A DNA stretch of 64,000 bases, taken from the NCBI RefSeq assembly GCF_003345295.1, contig NZ_CP031056.1, forward strand, positions 682,001 to 746,000, given 5' to 3'. The position numbers and the translations under genes were made by a program. This DNA is from Vibrio splendidus (GTDB lineage: Bacteria; Pseudomonadota; Gammaproteobacteria; Enterobacterales; Vibrionaceae). Of this stretch, positions 35,044 through 45,001 are shown in pieces (position 1 is the first letter of the stretch; the number at the start of each line of letters is the position of its first letter). The notes beneath the pieces were generated by a model. That model did no database searches and was not told the origin of the DNA. It was given only the letters and a program-made list of their open reading frames with translations.

Positions 35044-36243
35044 TTACTCAGGTTGCTGCAGGTCTCTTTTCTTTTTAGGCACGAAGTTCAATACAGAGAT
35101 TGGTACTTCTTTACGTGGTTCGAAACCTTCAACTACACGTCGTTCAATCAAGTGACCAAGACGTTTTTCAATAATACATAGGTTCTTGAAGTTGTCTTTC
35201 GATAGGAAAGAGATCGCTTCACCAGACGCGTCCGCACGACCTGTACGACCAATACGGTGAACATAATCGTCCGCAGGGAATGGGATGTCGTAGTTAACTA
35301 CGCGGCTTAGGTTATCGATATCGATACCACGCGCAGCAACACCAGTCGCAACCAAGTATTTTAGGTTACCTTTCTTGAAATCAGCTAAGATTTTTTCACG
35401 AATCGCTTGGCTACGTCCACTGTGGAAAGCCTCTGCTTGGATACCACGTTTTTCCAGTTGAGCAACTAACTTCGCCGCGCCGTGCTTGGTTTCAATAAAG
35501 ATAAGCGCTTGGTCCCAATCACCATCAGTAATCATATGGCTCAATAGTGCCGACTTACGATCCTTATCTACTGTCACCAACCACTGTTCGATGTTCGCTT
35601 TAGAGGCGTCAGTTTTGGCAATAGAAATCTCTTCCGCTTCACTGATTGCGCTTTTCGCTAGGGCACGGACAGGCGTTGATAGCGTCGCTGAGAACAACAG
35701 GTTTTGGATGTTTTGTGGTAAACGCGCGATGATCTTGTTGATGTCTTCAATAAAACCCATGTCTAGCATGCGGTCAGCTTCATCAAGAACCAGAACTTCA
35801 ACTTCATCAAAGTGAACGGCACGTTGTCCGTACATGTCGATCAAACGGCCTGGTGTTGCCACAAGAATATCTACGCCTTCAATAAGACGATCTTTCTGGT
35901 GTTGGTAAGACACGCCACCGTACATCGCTAATGATGTAAGGTTTAGGAACTTCGCGTACTTAGTAATGTTCTGTTCAACTTGAACCGCAAGCTCACGCGT
36001 AGGTGTAAGAATAACGGCGCGAATGCGTTTTTTACGCTGTGTTTCACCTTTACTTAGCATTTCTAAGATAGGGAGAACAAAGCTCGCAGTTTTACCTGTA
36101 CCTGTTTGTGCAGCAGCAATAAGGTTCTTACCAGAAAGTACAATCGGAATTGCTTTTTCTTGAATAGAGGTTGGCTTTTCATAGCCTTGTTTTGCAACGG
36201 CTTTAACAATAGGTGAGCTTAATCCAAGCTTGGAAAATGGCAT
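35044..36243 (-). CDS. DEAD-box RNA helicase, RhlE-like
   Basis: 399 residues, core helicase only with a short basic tail (VPKKKRDLQQPE). Motifs: AQTGTGKTASF, PTRELAVQ, TPGRLID, LDEADRMLDMGF, SATLSTP and HRIGRTGRAD. Motif V reads LVATGVAARGIDID, with Gly where nearly all relatives have Asp (ATD), a change seen directly in the DNA (GCGACTGGT near 35350). The overall pattern fits the RhlE group, cytoplasmic helicases of ribosome maturation or RNA decay. Upstream, 167 bases separate it from the divergent bluB gene. Confidence 0.88.
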   Translation of the reverse strand: MPFSKLGLSSPIVKAVAKQGYEKPTSIQEKAIPIVLSGKNLIAAAQTGTGKTASFVLPILEMLSKGETQRKKRIRAVILTPTRELAVQVEQNITKYAKFLNLTSLAMYGGVSYQHQKDRLIEGVDILVATPGRLIDMYGQRAVHFDEVEVLVLDEADRMLDMGFIEDINKIIARLPQNIQNLLFSATLSTPVRALAKSAISEAEEISIAKTDASKANIEQWLVTVDKDRKSALLSHMITDGDWDQALIFIETKHGAAKLVAQLEKRGIQAEAFHSGRSQAIREKILADFKKGNLKYLVATGVAARGIDIDNLSRVVNYDIPFPADDYVHRIGRTGRADASGEAISFLSKDNFKNLCIIEKRLGHLIERRVVEGFEPRKEVPISVLNFVPKKKRDLQQPE

Positions 36244-36410
36244 AAGTTTCTCGGTATGATTTGGCTAAATAGCGATGGAAAGGTTTAACAATCTTATACA
36301 AGGATAAGATTAATGGCGGCATTCTACCATGTTGCTTGTGTACCGCTAGTAACATAGACACTTTAGTTGGATAATACTGGCTCAATAAGACGACGATAAG
36401 ACAGGGATGT

Positions 36411-37082
36411 ATGGAAATTACGCCGAATGAACGCGATGCAGTATATAAAACGATTTTTTCTCGCCGAGATGTTCGTGGTCAGTTTCTTCCTGATGAGATC
36501 CCAGAAGACGTTTTGATGCGTGTGCTAACCGCAGCGCACCATGCGCCGAGTGTTGGTTTTATGCAGCCTTGGGACTTTGTCGTTGTCCGTGATATTGAAA
36601 CCAAGCAACAAATCAAAGCCGGCTTCAATCAAGCACATGCAGAATCCGCGGAAATGTTCCCCGATGAAAAGCAGGCGATGTATAAGCGTCTAAAGCTCGA
36701 AGGTATCGTCGAATCACCTATCGGTATCTGCGTCACTTGTGACCGTAATCGAACCGGAAAAGTTGTTTTAGGTAGAACCATCAAACAAGAGATGGATCTG
36801 TACAGCACCGTGTGTGCGGTTCAAAACTTATGGCTCGCGGCAAGAGCTGAAAACCTAGGGCTAGGTTGGGTGAGCATCCTGCATGACTCAACACTGCGAG
36901 ACGCATTAGATATCCCGGAAGACATCGATATCGTGGCGTACTTATGTATCGGCTACGTTGAACACTTCAAAGATAAACCCGAACTTGAAACCATGGGCTG
37001 GTTACCAAGAAGAGACGTCAATTCTGCGATTCATGAAGGGAAGTGGAATTCAGACCAAATAACGAATTCAGTCAAAGACTAA
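36411..37082 (+). CDS. bluB: BluB, 5,6-dimethylbenzimidazole synthase
   Basis: 223 residues of the nitroreductase fold. Diagnostic parts are the FMN-contact start FSRRDVRGQFLPDEIP, AAHHAPSVGFMQPWDFV, and a C-terminal GMCIGYVEHF-like segment (YLCIGYVEHF). BluB breaks down reduced FMN with oxygen to make the lower ligand of cobalamin. No cobalamin riboswitch is seen upstream and no cob genes are near, suggesting a role in completing or remodelling cobamides. Divergent from the rhlE-like gene. Confidence 0.9.
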   Translation: MEITPNERDAVYKTIFSRRDVRGQFLPDEIPEDVLMRVLTAAHHAPSVGFMQPWDFVVVRDIETKQQIKAGFNQAHAESAEMFPDEKQAMYKRLKLEGIVESPIGICVTCDRNRTGKVVLGRTIKQEMDLYSTVCAVQNLWLAARAENLGLGWVSILHDSTLRDALDIPEDIDIVAYLCIGYVEHFKDKPELETMGWLPRRDVNSAIHEGKWNSDQITNSVKD

Positions 37083-37286
37083 ACGCATCTCTTATTTTGA
37101 TTACGACTATGTATCATCATTGGTTATTTTGTTTGCTAAAAGAGGTGTTTATAAACTAAATTGGGTCTTGATAATATTTATATCAACAGTTTCACAAAGC
37201 ATATTCCAATTTTGAACGAGTAAATAGAGACCATATTTTTGTGATAGCTATTCTCGTTCCTTTAGACGCTTTAATTTGGATACCCA

Positions 37287-38942
37287 TTGAACGACGCGAA
37301 CTTACGTAGATTCCAACAACTGCTGGTCAAATATGAACTAGGTGAAGAGTACCACCTAACGATAGATGATCTGGAACACTCGCTTTCTACTTCTCGTAGA
37401 AACACATCGATCGTCCTGAAATGCCTATCTGAATTCCAGTGGATTTGTTGGATTCCGTCCAAAGGACGAGGGAGGCTTAGTCAATTTAAAATTTTGCTTA
37501 GCTTCCCTGAAGCATTAGAGCAAGTTTTAGCGCTTCAGTTAGAGCAAGGTCGCTTTAACGTAATTCCTCGCCTTTTAGAAAGCTATGGTGATACCGCAAT
37601 AAAGGCACTGACGCTAGCCACTGAAAAACATAACCTTTTCAATCAACAGCATGATCATTTGTTGATCACTCAATACCCCTGGGTTGATAATCTTGAGCCC
37701 GCCAAAACCTATAGAATCGCTGAACATCAAATTCTGAGAAGTATCTATAATACTTTGTTAGTTCAAGATCTTAATGGCGAGCCTCAAGCCAGTCTTGCCC
37801 ACCATTGGAAGATAGAAGGTCGCTTTCTGCATTTTTGGTTAAGGCCTAATGTTGTTTTCCATGACGGTGAAACCTTGAGTGCAAAAGATGTCGTTCAATG
37901 TTTGTTACGGTTAAAAAACATAGATGGCCCGGTACAGTCTTTATTTGAGCAGGTGAATGATGTTCATGTGGTGGGTGAGAAAAAACTAACTATCGAGTTA
38001 GCGCGCGCAAACCCAATGTTTATCTATGCGCTGTGTAGTGCACACGCGTCTATCTACCGTTGCAAGCGTAGCTATTTTGCTAGTGGACGCAGTGCGTATA
38101 TTGGAACGGGACCTTTCTCTTTGGATGATTGGAGCGAAGAGCGCCTTATTCTAAAACGTCACCGTGGTTACTTTGCTCAACACTCACTGTTAGAGCAGAT
38201 CACGCTGACGGATATTGATGGCTTAAATGATCATACTCTCAGTTTCAATAAGTCTGGTGTAGCGGAAGAAACCACAATCAATGCACTTTCGTATCTTGCA
38301 GTTAATCGTAGAGAAAACGCAGGCATAACCCCTGAAGAACTCGACAGGCTGGTATCGTTTATCAAGTCCAGCAGTAAAGAGTTTGATGCTGATATGGTGA
38401 CGGATGATCTCTCTTTCTCGCCTAGTAAATTAACATGCAGCAATCCCATTCCTATTTTGACGGGCACTGTTGTGTTAACACGACCTAGAATGACGATTCC
38501 TTTACTTCAAGAGATGGCTGACTGGCTGCAACAAACGATTGTAAAGACAGGTGTCATTATTGAAGTTGTTGAGCTTCCCAATATCAGTGACCCTAGCTCC
38601 ATGAGTGAGTCGGCAGACCTGTTATTCATTGAAGAAGTTATCGAACAGCCAGCCGATTATGGCCTTTACGATTGGCTACTTGCTTCATCTGGCCTCAGAT
38701 TCATTTTCAACAATTTGGAGATGAGGGCGCATTGCGAGAGAGTTAGAGCCGCTGTGAGTGGCGAGAAGCCAATGAGCGACTTGCTAGAAATTGAAGATTC
38801 GCTTTATCAACAGAAGTTACTTTGTCCGTTATTTCACGGCAAAGAGAAGGTTTTTAATAGTGTTGAGGTTCAAGGCGTAGAGATCAATCAAACTGGCTAC
38901 AGTGATTTCTATAAACTCTGGATATCTTCAAGCGATATGTAA
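37287..38942 (+). CDS. SgrR-like transcriptional regulator
   Basis: 551 residues. The N-terminal 110 form a winged helix-turn-helix (LEHSLSTSRRNTSIVLKCL; WICWIPSKGRGRLSQF), and the remainder is a solute-binding (SBP_bac_5) domain (VVFHDGETLSAKDVVQCL; IGTGPFSLDDWSEERLIL). This matches SgrR, which senses sugar-phosphate stress and activates the small RNA SgrS in enterics. I see no SgrS-like RNA in the 204 bases upstream, so the target is unknown. The start is TTG, with gga 7 bases upstream. Confidence 0.85.
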   Translation: MNDANLRRFQQLLVKYELGEEYHLTIDDLEHSLSTSRRNTSIVLKCLSEFQWICWIPSKGRGRLSQFKILLSFPEALEQVLALQLEQGRFNVIPRLLESYGDTAIKALTLATEKHNLFNQQHDHLLITQYPWVDNLEPAKTYRIAEHQILRSIYNTLLVQDLNGEPQASLAHHWKIEGRFLHFWLRPNVVFHDGETLSAKDVVQCLLRLKNIDGPVQSLFEQVNDVHVVGEKKLTIELARANPMFIYALCSAHASIYRCKRSYFASGRSAYIGTGPFSLDDWSEERLILKRHRGYFAQHSLLEQITLTDIDGLNDHTLSFNKSGVAEETTINALSYLAVNRRENAGITPEELDRLVSFIKSSSKEFDADMVTDDLSFSPSKLTCSNPIPILTGTVVLTRPRMTIPLLQEMADWLQQTIVKTGVIIEVVELPNISDPSSMSESADLLFIEEVIEQPADYGLYDWLLASSGLRFIFNNLEMRAHCERVRAAVSGEKPMSDLLEIEDSLYQQKLLCPLFHGKEKVFNSVEVQGVEINQTGYSDFYKLWISSSDM

Positions 38943-39118
38943 TTAGTCCATTTAAGACCTTTCGTTAGAACAAAACATGCATAAATTGCCTAGCACCCTT
39001 TCATGTTTCTTTTGAATACCAATCGCTATTATGACTGACCATGACTATCACAGTCATTCTCGGTCATCCCCCCAATGACAACCCTACTTATTAATGTATT
39101 TCATTAGGATCTCATCGA

Positions 39119-40579
39119 ATGAAACTTAAGCTTATTTCTATCGCACTTATCGCTGGTGGCCTTACGGCTTGTGGCGGAGGAGGCGGTGGTAGCAGTACCA
39201 GTGCTTCCGCTCCTCAAACAAAAACCTTACAAGGTGTGGCTATCGATGGTTATATTTCAGGGGCGACCGCGTTTTTGGACATCAATTATAACGGTGTGTT
39301 AGATGAAGGTGAGCCAAGCAGCATCACAGACGATGAAGGCAGCTATCAGTTATCTTTAACGGGTTCTAATTCTGACTGCATGGACTACGCTCCAATCGTA
39401 GTGAACGTACCGGTCGGCGCAATTGATGCGGATAGCCCAAACTCGCCGATTACTGAACCTTATCAGTTAGTATTTCCGCCAGTCATGACGGTGAGTTCTG
39501 ATTTAGAAATCAAGTCAACGACACCATTAACCACAGTGTTATGGAACGAGATTCAAGCTGATTTGCACAAAGGTGGCTTAAACAGTTGTTCAGCTTTGAA
39601 GCAAGCCGTAAACACCCAAAATAGCATTATCCAAAATGTGAAAGATCATGACTTCCGCATTGCCAATCGATACAACATCGCAGTTGAAGACTTGTATGGA
39701 GATTTCGTTAAAGATCAAAATACTGAGCTCTATGACTTAGCGCAAAAAATGATGCCGGCTATCAAAAAGTCGTATCAAGAGACCAAAGAGATTCAAAAAG
39801 AGAATCCAAAAGCCCAACAAGCTTATGTTGATTATTACTGGGAACATTGGGATTACGCTAAGAAGAACGAAATAAATAAGTGGTATAAAGTTAAAACGGT
39901 GATGACCGCAGACAAGCTGATTGTCATTGAACATGAAGTGTCCGCTGATCTGCAGACTGAGCTGGCTTTAAATAAACATATTGAGCGTAATGGCCAAAAG
40001 AAAAATGGCTTAGAGTATGACAAAGAAGCTTGGTTCTCATTGGATAGTGATGGAACTGAATATTCATGTTCGGTGCAAGAGACGATCAAGCAGCAGGTTT
40101 TGCCTAACTCACTCGCGACCTTTGGTGTGTTGAACCGTGGTTGGTCTAAACAACCTGATTGGGAAAGTTGTTCACGTCAAAATATCGGTGCTGGATTCAT
40201 GCAAACCTTGTCGGCAGATGTTGTCGGTGACTACAAAGATCAGTTTACCCAAGTACAAGCGAAATTTAATTTTGAAAATAACGCACCACATCCAGAGTGG
40301 GTTAATCTAGGTGATTCATTGGATAGTGTGTCGCGCAGCGACTTTGATGCGCTCAATTACCTATCGGTAGATTTTAATGACAACAGTTCATATGGCTCTG
40401 ACAGCTGGAACAGACATAAGTATGCGTACATTGAAAATACGCCGTTTGATTATACTCAAACGATAACGTCTAAATATTCTCAAGGTAACTGGACTAAAGG
40501 TTATTATTACCAGAATGGAACAAGTCGATTTGAGTGTTCAGATGATGGTGTGACCTGGTCAAAAGACACTTGTAAGTAA
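39119..40579 (+). CDS. Large lipoprotein of unknown function
   Basis: 486 residues. The signal ends in a lipobox (AGGLTACGGGGGGSS) followed by a Gly/Ser linker typical of surface-exposed Vibrio lipoproteins. Residues about 40-75 (IDGYISGATAFLDINYNGVL...DEGSYQL) resemble a carboxypeptidase-regulatory or SdrD-B-like beta fold with a calcium-type DxNxNG loop. The remainder is not recognised; paired Cys residues late in the chain (SCSVQ, ESCSRQ, FECSDDG, DTCK) suggest disulphides. Transcribed alone. Confidence 0.75.
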   Translation: MKLKLISIALIAGGLTACGGGGGGSSTSASAPQTKTLQGVAIDGYISGATAFLDINYNGVLDEGEPSSITDDEGSYQLSLTGSNSDCMDYAPIVVNVPVGAIDADSPNSPITEPYQLVFPPVMTVSSDLEIKSTTPLTTVLWNEIQADLHKGGLNSCSALKQAVNTQNSIIQNVKDHDFRIANRYNIAVEDLYGDFVKDQNTELYDLAQKMMPAIKKSYQETKEIQKENPKAQQAYVDYYWEHWDYAKKNEINKWYKVKTVMTADKLIVIEHEVSADLQTELALNKHIERNGQKKNGLEYDKEAWFSLDSDGTEYSCSVQETIKQQVLPNSLATFGVLNRGWSKQPDWESCSRQNIGAGFMQTLSADVVGDYKDQFTQVQAKFNFENNAPHPEWVNLGDSLDSVSRSDFDALNYLSVDFNDNSSYGSDSWNRHKYAYIENTPFDYTQTITSKYSQGNWTKGYYYQNGTSRFECSDDGVTWSKDTCK

Positions 40580-40623
40580 AGCCAGAGTCGATACCGACTA
40601 AATCTACATAATCCGTACGCAAT

Positions 40624-40658
40624 AAAAAAATCCAGTGTCTACAAGACACTGGATTTTT
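40624..40658. terminator. Bidirectional terminator
   Basis: Stem aatccagtgtc/gacactggatt with A- and T-tracts, between convergent genes. Confidence 0.9.
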
Positions 40659-40701
40659 AGTTTTAGCTGACCGCTATTTAGCTTTGCTTTATCGAAAGCG
40701 C

Positions 40702-42333
40702 CTAAGCGATCTCAATTTTCTCAGCTTGGTTCTGTTCGGCCATTGATATCGCTAGCGCTTCTGCAGCCTTAATACCATCGATACCAGCAGATAGGATACC
40801 ACCAGCATAGCCTGCACCTTCACCTGCAGGGAAGAAGCCCTTTAAGTTGATGCTTTGATAGTCTTTGCCACGCTTGATGCATACAGGAGAAGACGTACGC
40901 GTCTCAACACCTGTTAGTAGGCCGTCTGGAGTAGAGAAGCCTTTGATCTTCTTCTCGAACGCTGGGATTGCTTCACGAATTGCTTCGATAGCAAAATCAG
41001 GTAGTGCTTTTGAAATGTCTGTTAGGTGGATACCCGGCGTGAATGATGGTTTTACTTCACCAATCTCACTTGGATCGCGACCTTTCAGGAAGTCACCGAT
41101 TTTCTGTGCAGGGGCGTCGTAGTTCTCGCCACCTAGAACATAAGCGGCACTTTCTAACTCACGCTGTAAACGGATACCTGCTAGTGCGTCACCTGGGTAA
41201 TCGCGTTCAGGGTCGATACCCACAACGATGGCACTGTTTGCGTTACGTTCTGCACGAGAGTATTGGCTCATGCCATTGGTTACTACGCGGCCTTCTTCAG
41301 AAGTCGCTGCAACCACAGTACCACCCGGGCACATACAGAAGCTGTATACAGTACGGCCGTTCTCACAGTGGTGTACTAGTTTGTAGTCCGCAGCACCTAG
41401 GATAGGGTTGCCCGCGTTCTTGCCGAAGCGAGCTTCATCGATCATAGCTTGCTTGTGTTCGATACGGAAGCCAACAGAGAAAGGCTTAGCTTCCATGTAA
41501 ACGCCACGTTCGTGCAGCATTTCAAACGTATCACGAGCACTATGGCCAACAGCCAGTACTACGTGGCGAGATTTAATCTCTTCACCGTTAGAAAGCGTTA
41601 AGCCAGTGATTTGGCCATCTTCCATGTGAACGTCGTCTACGCGAGTGCTGAAGCGGATTTCGCCACCTAGCTCAATGATAGAAGCGCGCATCTTTTCGAT
41701 CATCGTAACCAGTTTAAAGGTACCAATGTGCGGCTTACTTACGTATAGAATTTCTTCTGGTGCGCCTGCAGCAACAAACTCTTCGATTACCTTACGGCCG
41801 TAGTGCTTTGGATCTTTAACTTGGCTGTATAGCTTACCGTCAGAGAATGTACCTGCGCCACCTTCACCAAACTGTACGTTTGATTCTGTGTTTAGAGTAC
41901 GCTTACGCCAGAAACCAAAGGTATCTTTCGTACGTTCACGAACTTCTTTGCCACGCTCAACGATGATTGGGTTGAAGCCCATTTGAGCAAGCACAAGGCC
42001 AGCGAATAGACCACAAGGGCCAAAACCGATAACCACAGGGCGCTCAGTTTGGTTCTCAACCGCTTTAGCCACGAATTTGTACTCCATGTCAGGAGTCACT
42101 TTTACGTGCGGGTCGCTGATGAATTGTTCTAACAACTCAGCTTCGTTTTCAACGAGAACATCAAGCGTGTAGATAAGTAAGATTTTTGATTTCTTACGAG
42201 CATCGTAGCCACGTTTAAAGATATTAAAAGAAAGTACCTGATCAGCGTTAATGCCAAGCTTTGCTTCAATAGCGTCTTGAATGGCTGACTCTTCATGGTC
42301 TAGTGGGAGTTTAATTTCGGTTAAACGTATCAT
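40702..42333 (-). CDS. FAD-dependent dehydrogenase, COG2509 type
   Basis: 543 residues. After an N-terminal domain of about 95 residues, the dinucleotide-binding motif appears as VVIGFGPCGLFAGLVLAQMG, followed by VERGKEV, then NVQFGEGGAGTFSDGKLYS and, near the end, FFPAGEGAGYAGGILSAGID, all features of the uncharacterised COG2509 flavoproteins. Cysteines sit in FCMCPGG and SSPVCIKRG. The enzyme is cytoplasmic; the reaction is unknown. The start ATG is the natural one for the family. Confidence 0.88.
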   Translation of the reverse strand: MIRLTEIKLPLDHEESAIQDAIEAKLGINADQVLSFNIFKRGYDARKKSKILLIYTLDVLVENEAELLEQFISDPHVKVTPDMEYKFVAKAVENQTERPVVIGFGPCGLFAGLVLAQMGFNPIIVERGKEVRERTKDTFGFWRKRTLNTESNVQFGEGGAGTFSDGKLYSQVKDPKHYGRKVIEEFVAAGAPEEILYVSKPHIGTFKLVTMIEKMRASIIELGGEIRFSTRVDDVHMEDGQITGLTLSNGEEIKSRHVVLAVGHSARDTFEMLHERGVYMEAKPFSVGFRIEHKQAMIDEARFGKNAGNPILGAADYKLVHHCENGRTVYSFCMCPGGTVVAATSEEGRVVTNGMSQYSRAERNANSAIVVGIDPERDYPGDALAGIRLQRELESAAYVLGGENYDAPAQKIGDFLKGRDPSEIGEVKPSFTPGIHLTDISKALPDFAIEAIREAIPAFEKKIKGFSTPDGLLTGVETRTSSPVCIKRGKDYQSINLKGFFPAGEGAGYAGGILSAGIDGIKAAEALAISMAEQNQAEKIEIA

Positions 42334-42586
42334 TTTGATGTCTCGTTTTTATAGGTGTCTTAGCTAGATCGTTTCTTAATACAGAGTTTGATAAAACGCT
42401 GATGTTGAAAGAAGCGATAAGCTCACAATGGCGCGCATTTTACGAGAAATTGATTTATCTGTCATACTAATTTGGAAGCATCGAGCAAATAGACACGATA
42501 TTAGAGTCGTATGATGTTGAATTTTGCCTTGGGATGAGTATTATCCTCCATTCTTCAATTTTGACTAACTTATAGAGCAGAGCATC

Positions 42587-42910
42587 ATGGCATTTGTCGT
42601 AGGCGATAACTGTATTCAATGTAAATACACAGACTGTGTGGCGGTATGCCCCGCAGATGCGTTCCATGAAGGCCCTAATTTCATGGTAATTAACCCAATC
42701 GAATGCATTGATTGTGGTTTATGTGTACCTGAATGTGATGCTCAAGCGATCTTCCAAGAAGATGAACTGCCAGAAGATCAAAAGATCTTTATTGAAGTGA
42801 ATGCCGAGCTTGCCGAGATTTGGCCGGTACAAACGGAAGTAAAAGCACCGATGGATGAAGCTGAAAAGTGGAATGGTGTGTCTGATAAGTTGGCAATGCT
42901 AGAAAAGTAG
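42587..42910 (+). CDS. fdxA: FdxA-type 7Fe-8S ferredoxin
   Basis: 107 residues. Cysteines at 9, 12, 17, 21, 40, 43, 46 and 50 (CIQCKYTDCVAVCP and CIDCGLCVPEC) fit the [3Fe-4S][4Fe-4S] FdxA pattern, with the long helical C-terminal extension of that type. It is a cytoplasmic low-potential electron carrier. The ATG follows agagcagagc. Ended by a strong bidirectional terminator. Confidence 0.93.
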   Translation: MAFVVGDNCIQCKYTDCVAVCPADAFHEGPNFMVINPIECIDCGLCVPECDAQAIFQEDELPEDQKIFIEVNAELAEIWPVQTEVKAPMDEAEKWNGVSDKLAMLEK

Positions 42911-42930
42911 TTGTTGAAAAGAACTCAAAT

Positions 42931-42966
42931 AAAAAGGCGTACTGATTTAATCAATACGCCTTTTTT
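42931..42966. terminator. Bidirectional terminator
   Basis: Stem aaaaaggcgta/tacgcctttttt between fdxA and the convergent methyltransferase gene. Confidence 0.85.
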
Positions 42967-43007
42967 AATACCTGAACACTGTCGATTGGCTCGTTAGCCT
43001 ATGAAAT

Positions 43008-43742
43008 CTAGCTATGCTGACGACGCATGTTGTCGAGAATAATACCGGTCGCCATTGCTACGTTCAAAGACTCCGCGCCCCCGAAAGCTGGAATCGTAAT
43101 CTTGTCTGTCACGAATTTAGCCGCATGTTCACGAATACCGTGAGACTCGCTACCCATCAGCAAAATGCCATTGGCAGTAAATTCTGTCTTATGAACACTT
43201 TCGCCTTCTAAGAACGCGCCGTAAACCGGTAGGTTCGCTTGTTCTAAATAAGCCGGTAAGTCTGTTTGGCTTACGTGTACTCGGCCAAAGCTACCCATAG
43301 TTGCACTGATGGTCTTAGGGTTGTATGGGTCTGCACAATCGCTGCTCGCAACGATATGCTTAATACCATACCAGTCTGCTACGCGAATAATGGTACCTAG
43401 GTTGCCCGGATCAGATACGCCATCCAGTGCAATCATCAACCCAGTTGCTTTTGGCAGTTCAAATGTTGGGATCTCAACGACAGCAATCGCGGCATTGTTA
43501 CTCACCAAAGTACTCGCTTTGGTTAGGTCATCTAGCGAGGCTTCAACACAATCAAACTCAATAAGTGAAGCGTGATTTTCAGATAAGAAATCAGCGGTAG
43601 CAAAGACGTTCTTCACGACTAAGTCACTATTGAACAGCTCAAGAACGTTCTTTTCACCTTGAACTAGAAACAAGCCGTGGGCTTTACGTTGTTTCTTTTG
43701 GCCCAAAGCACGAAGGAGTTTTAATTGGTTTTTTGAAATCAT
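43008..43742 (-). CDS. TrmH/SpoU-family RNA 2'-O-methyltransferase
   Basis: 244 residues. An N-terminal substrate-binding domain (LRALGQKKQRKAHGLFLVQG) precedes the trefoil-knot SPOUT domain with motifs GVSDPGNLGTIIRVADWYG, LLMGSESHGI and IPAFGGAESLNVAMATGI. It probably methylates a ribose in rRNA (RlmB-like) or tRNA; the target cannot be told from sequence alone. Monocistronic between terminators. Confidence 0.88.
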   Translation of the reverse strand: MISKNQLKLLRALGQKKQRKAHGLFLVQGEKNVLELFNSDLVVKNVFATADFLSENHASLIEFDCVEASLDDLTKASTLVSNNAAIAVVEIPTFELPKATGLMIALDGVSDPGNLGTIIRVADWYGIKHIVASSDCADPYNPKTISATMGSFGRVHVSQTDLPAYLEQANLPVYGAFLEGESVHKTEFTANGILLMGSESHGIREHAAKFVTDKITIPAFGGAESLNVAMATGIILDNMRRQHS

Positions 43743-43847
43743 GTTTTTATCCTAGATATAAGCCCGCGCATTATAGAGCAAAGGTTGGAGAACCAAAAGC
43801 GTGATAGCTCAATGCGATCCACATAAAAAGCAAAGCGACCCACTTAC

Positions 43848-43876
43848 AAAAAGAAAAGCGTACTAAATAGTACGCT
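43848..43876 (-). terminator. Terminator after Tas-like gene
   Basis: Stem agcgtact/agtacgct with an A-rich left side (T-rich tail on the minus strand), 70 bases past the aldo/keto reductase stop. Confidence 0.7.
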
Positions 43877-43948
43877 CTTATCTGATTTACTTACCAAAGA
43901 TTAAGCTGAACAGGCTAGACAAACTGAGAAGGCTGGGTGAACTACAGC

Positions 43949-45001
43949 TTAATATGGAACAGGATAGCGCTTAAACACTGTGTTGATATCGGTAAGAATC
44001 TCTTCTGATAATGGCTTACTGAAAGCAGCCACGTTCTCTTTTAGCTGCTCCATCGTGGTCGCCCCAATGATGGATGAGGTAACACCATCGACTTGATTAC
44101 ACCATGCTAATGCAAGCTGGCTCGGCGTAAATCCATGAGAGTTCGCAACTTCGACATATCCTTTTACGGCTTCATTGGCAGACTCAGTGTCGCGGAAAAT
44201 GCCTTTACGCTGCATGTAAGTCCAACGGCTTCCTTCTGGTCTCGCACCATCAATGTATTTGCCACTGAGCATTCCTCCAGATAACGGTGACCAAGGCAGG
44301 TAAGCGACATCTTCATGCACACAGTTCTCAATCAGATACGGCCAGTCTTTTGCGTGCAGCAGGCTGAATTCATTCTGAATCGAGACCATGCGTGGCAAAT
44401 CGTGTTTTTCGCTCAGCTTGAGATAAGTGTTGATGCCCCAAGTGGTGTCATCAGACAAACCAACATGACGGATTTTTCCTGCTTTAATGCAGCTCGCTAG
44501 GGCTTGAAGGATCTCCAACATTTCCCCTTCATGCTGCTTTCGGTCGATATCACTGAAGCGAATTTGATTTGGGAACTGTTTTCCAAAGTGAGGTGTATTT
44601 CGATTTGGCCAATGCAGTTGATATAGGTCGATATAATCAGTCTGTAGACGCTTTAATGACGCATCAACCGCTTCGATTACGGCTTTACCCGTTATAGGAC
44701 CACCATCTCGAACCCAAGGAAGACCTGGGCCTGCAATCTTACTCGCTATGATCAGTTCTTGGCGGCGCTGCGGGTGGCGCGATAGCCAGTTACCAATAAT
44801 CGCTTCTGTTTTGCCGTAGGTCTCTGGAGACGGGGGAACCGCATACATTTCTGCAGTATCGATGAAGTTAATACCTTGGCTTAGTGCGTATTCGATTTGT
44901 TGGTCGGCTTGCTGTTGCGTATTTTGCAGCCCCCAAGTCATGCTGCCAAGACAGATGCGGGAAACGGGAATTTGACTACTTCCTAGTTTTGAATATTCCA
45001 T
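43949..45001 (-). CDS. Aldo/keto reductase, Tas-like
   Basis: 350 residues from ATG at 45001 (MEYSKLGSSQIPVSRIC), which aligns with the start of E. coli Tas; the open frame runs further to 45115 but the extra 38 residues do not look like family sequence. Landmarks: FIDTAEMYAVPP (Asp, Tyr), LYQLHWPNRN (His), HVGLSDDTTWG, VSIQNEFSLL and SSIIGATTMEQL. NADPH-dependent cytoplasmic reductase with unknown substrate. Transcribed alone. Confidence 0.88.
   Translation of the reverse strand: MEYSKLGSSQIPVSRICLGSMTWGLQNTQQQADQQIEYALSQGINFIDTAEMYAVPPSPETYGKTEAIIGNWLSRHPQRRQELIIASKIAGPGLPWVRDGGPITGKAVIEAVDASLKRLQTDYIDLYQLHWPNRNTPHFGKQFPNQIRFSDIDRKQHEGEMLEILQALASCIKAGKIRHVGLSDDTTWGINTYLKLSEKHDLPRMVSIQNEFSLLHAKDWPYLIENCVHEDVAYLPWSPLSGGMLSGKYIDGARPEGSRWTYMQRKGIFRDTESANEAVKGYVEVANSHGFTPSQLALAWCNQVDGVTSSIIGATTMEQLKENVAAFSKPLSEEILTDINTVFKRYPVPY

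Noticed and set aside
37083..37286. SgrS-like small RNA next to the SgrR-like gene
   Set aside because: No terminator hairpin with T-tract and no recognisable SgrS element in the 204 bases upstream.
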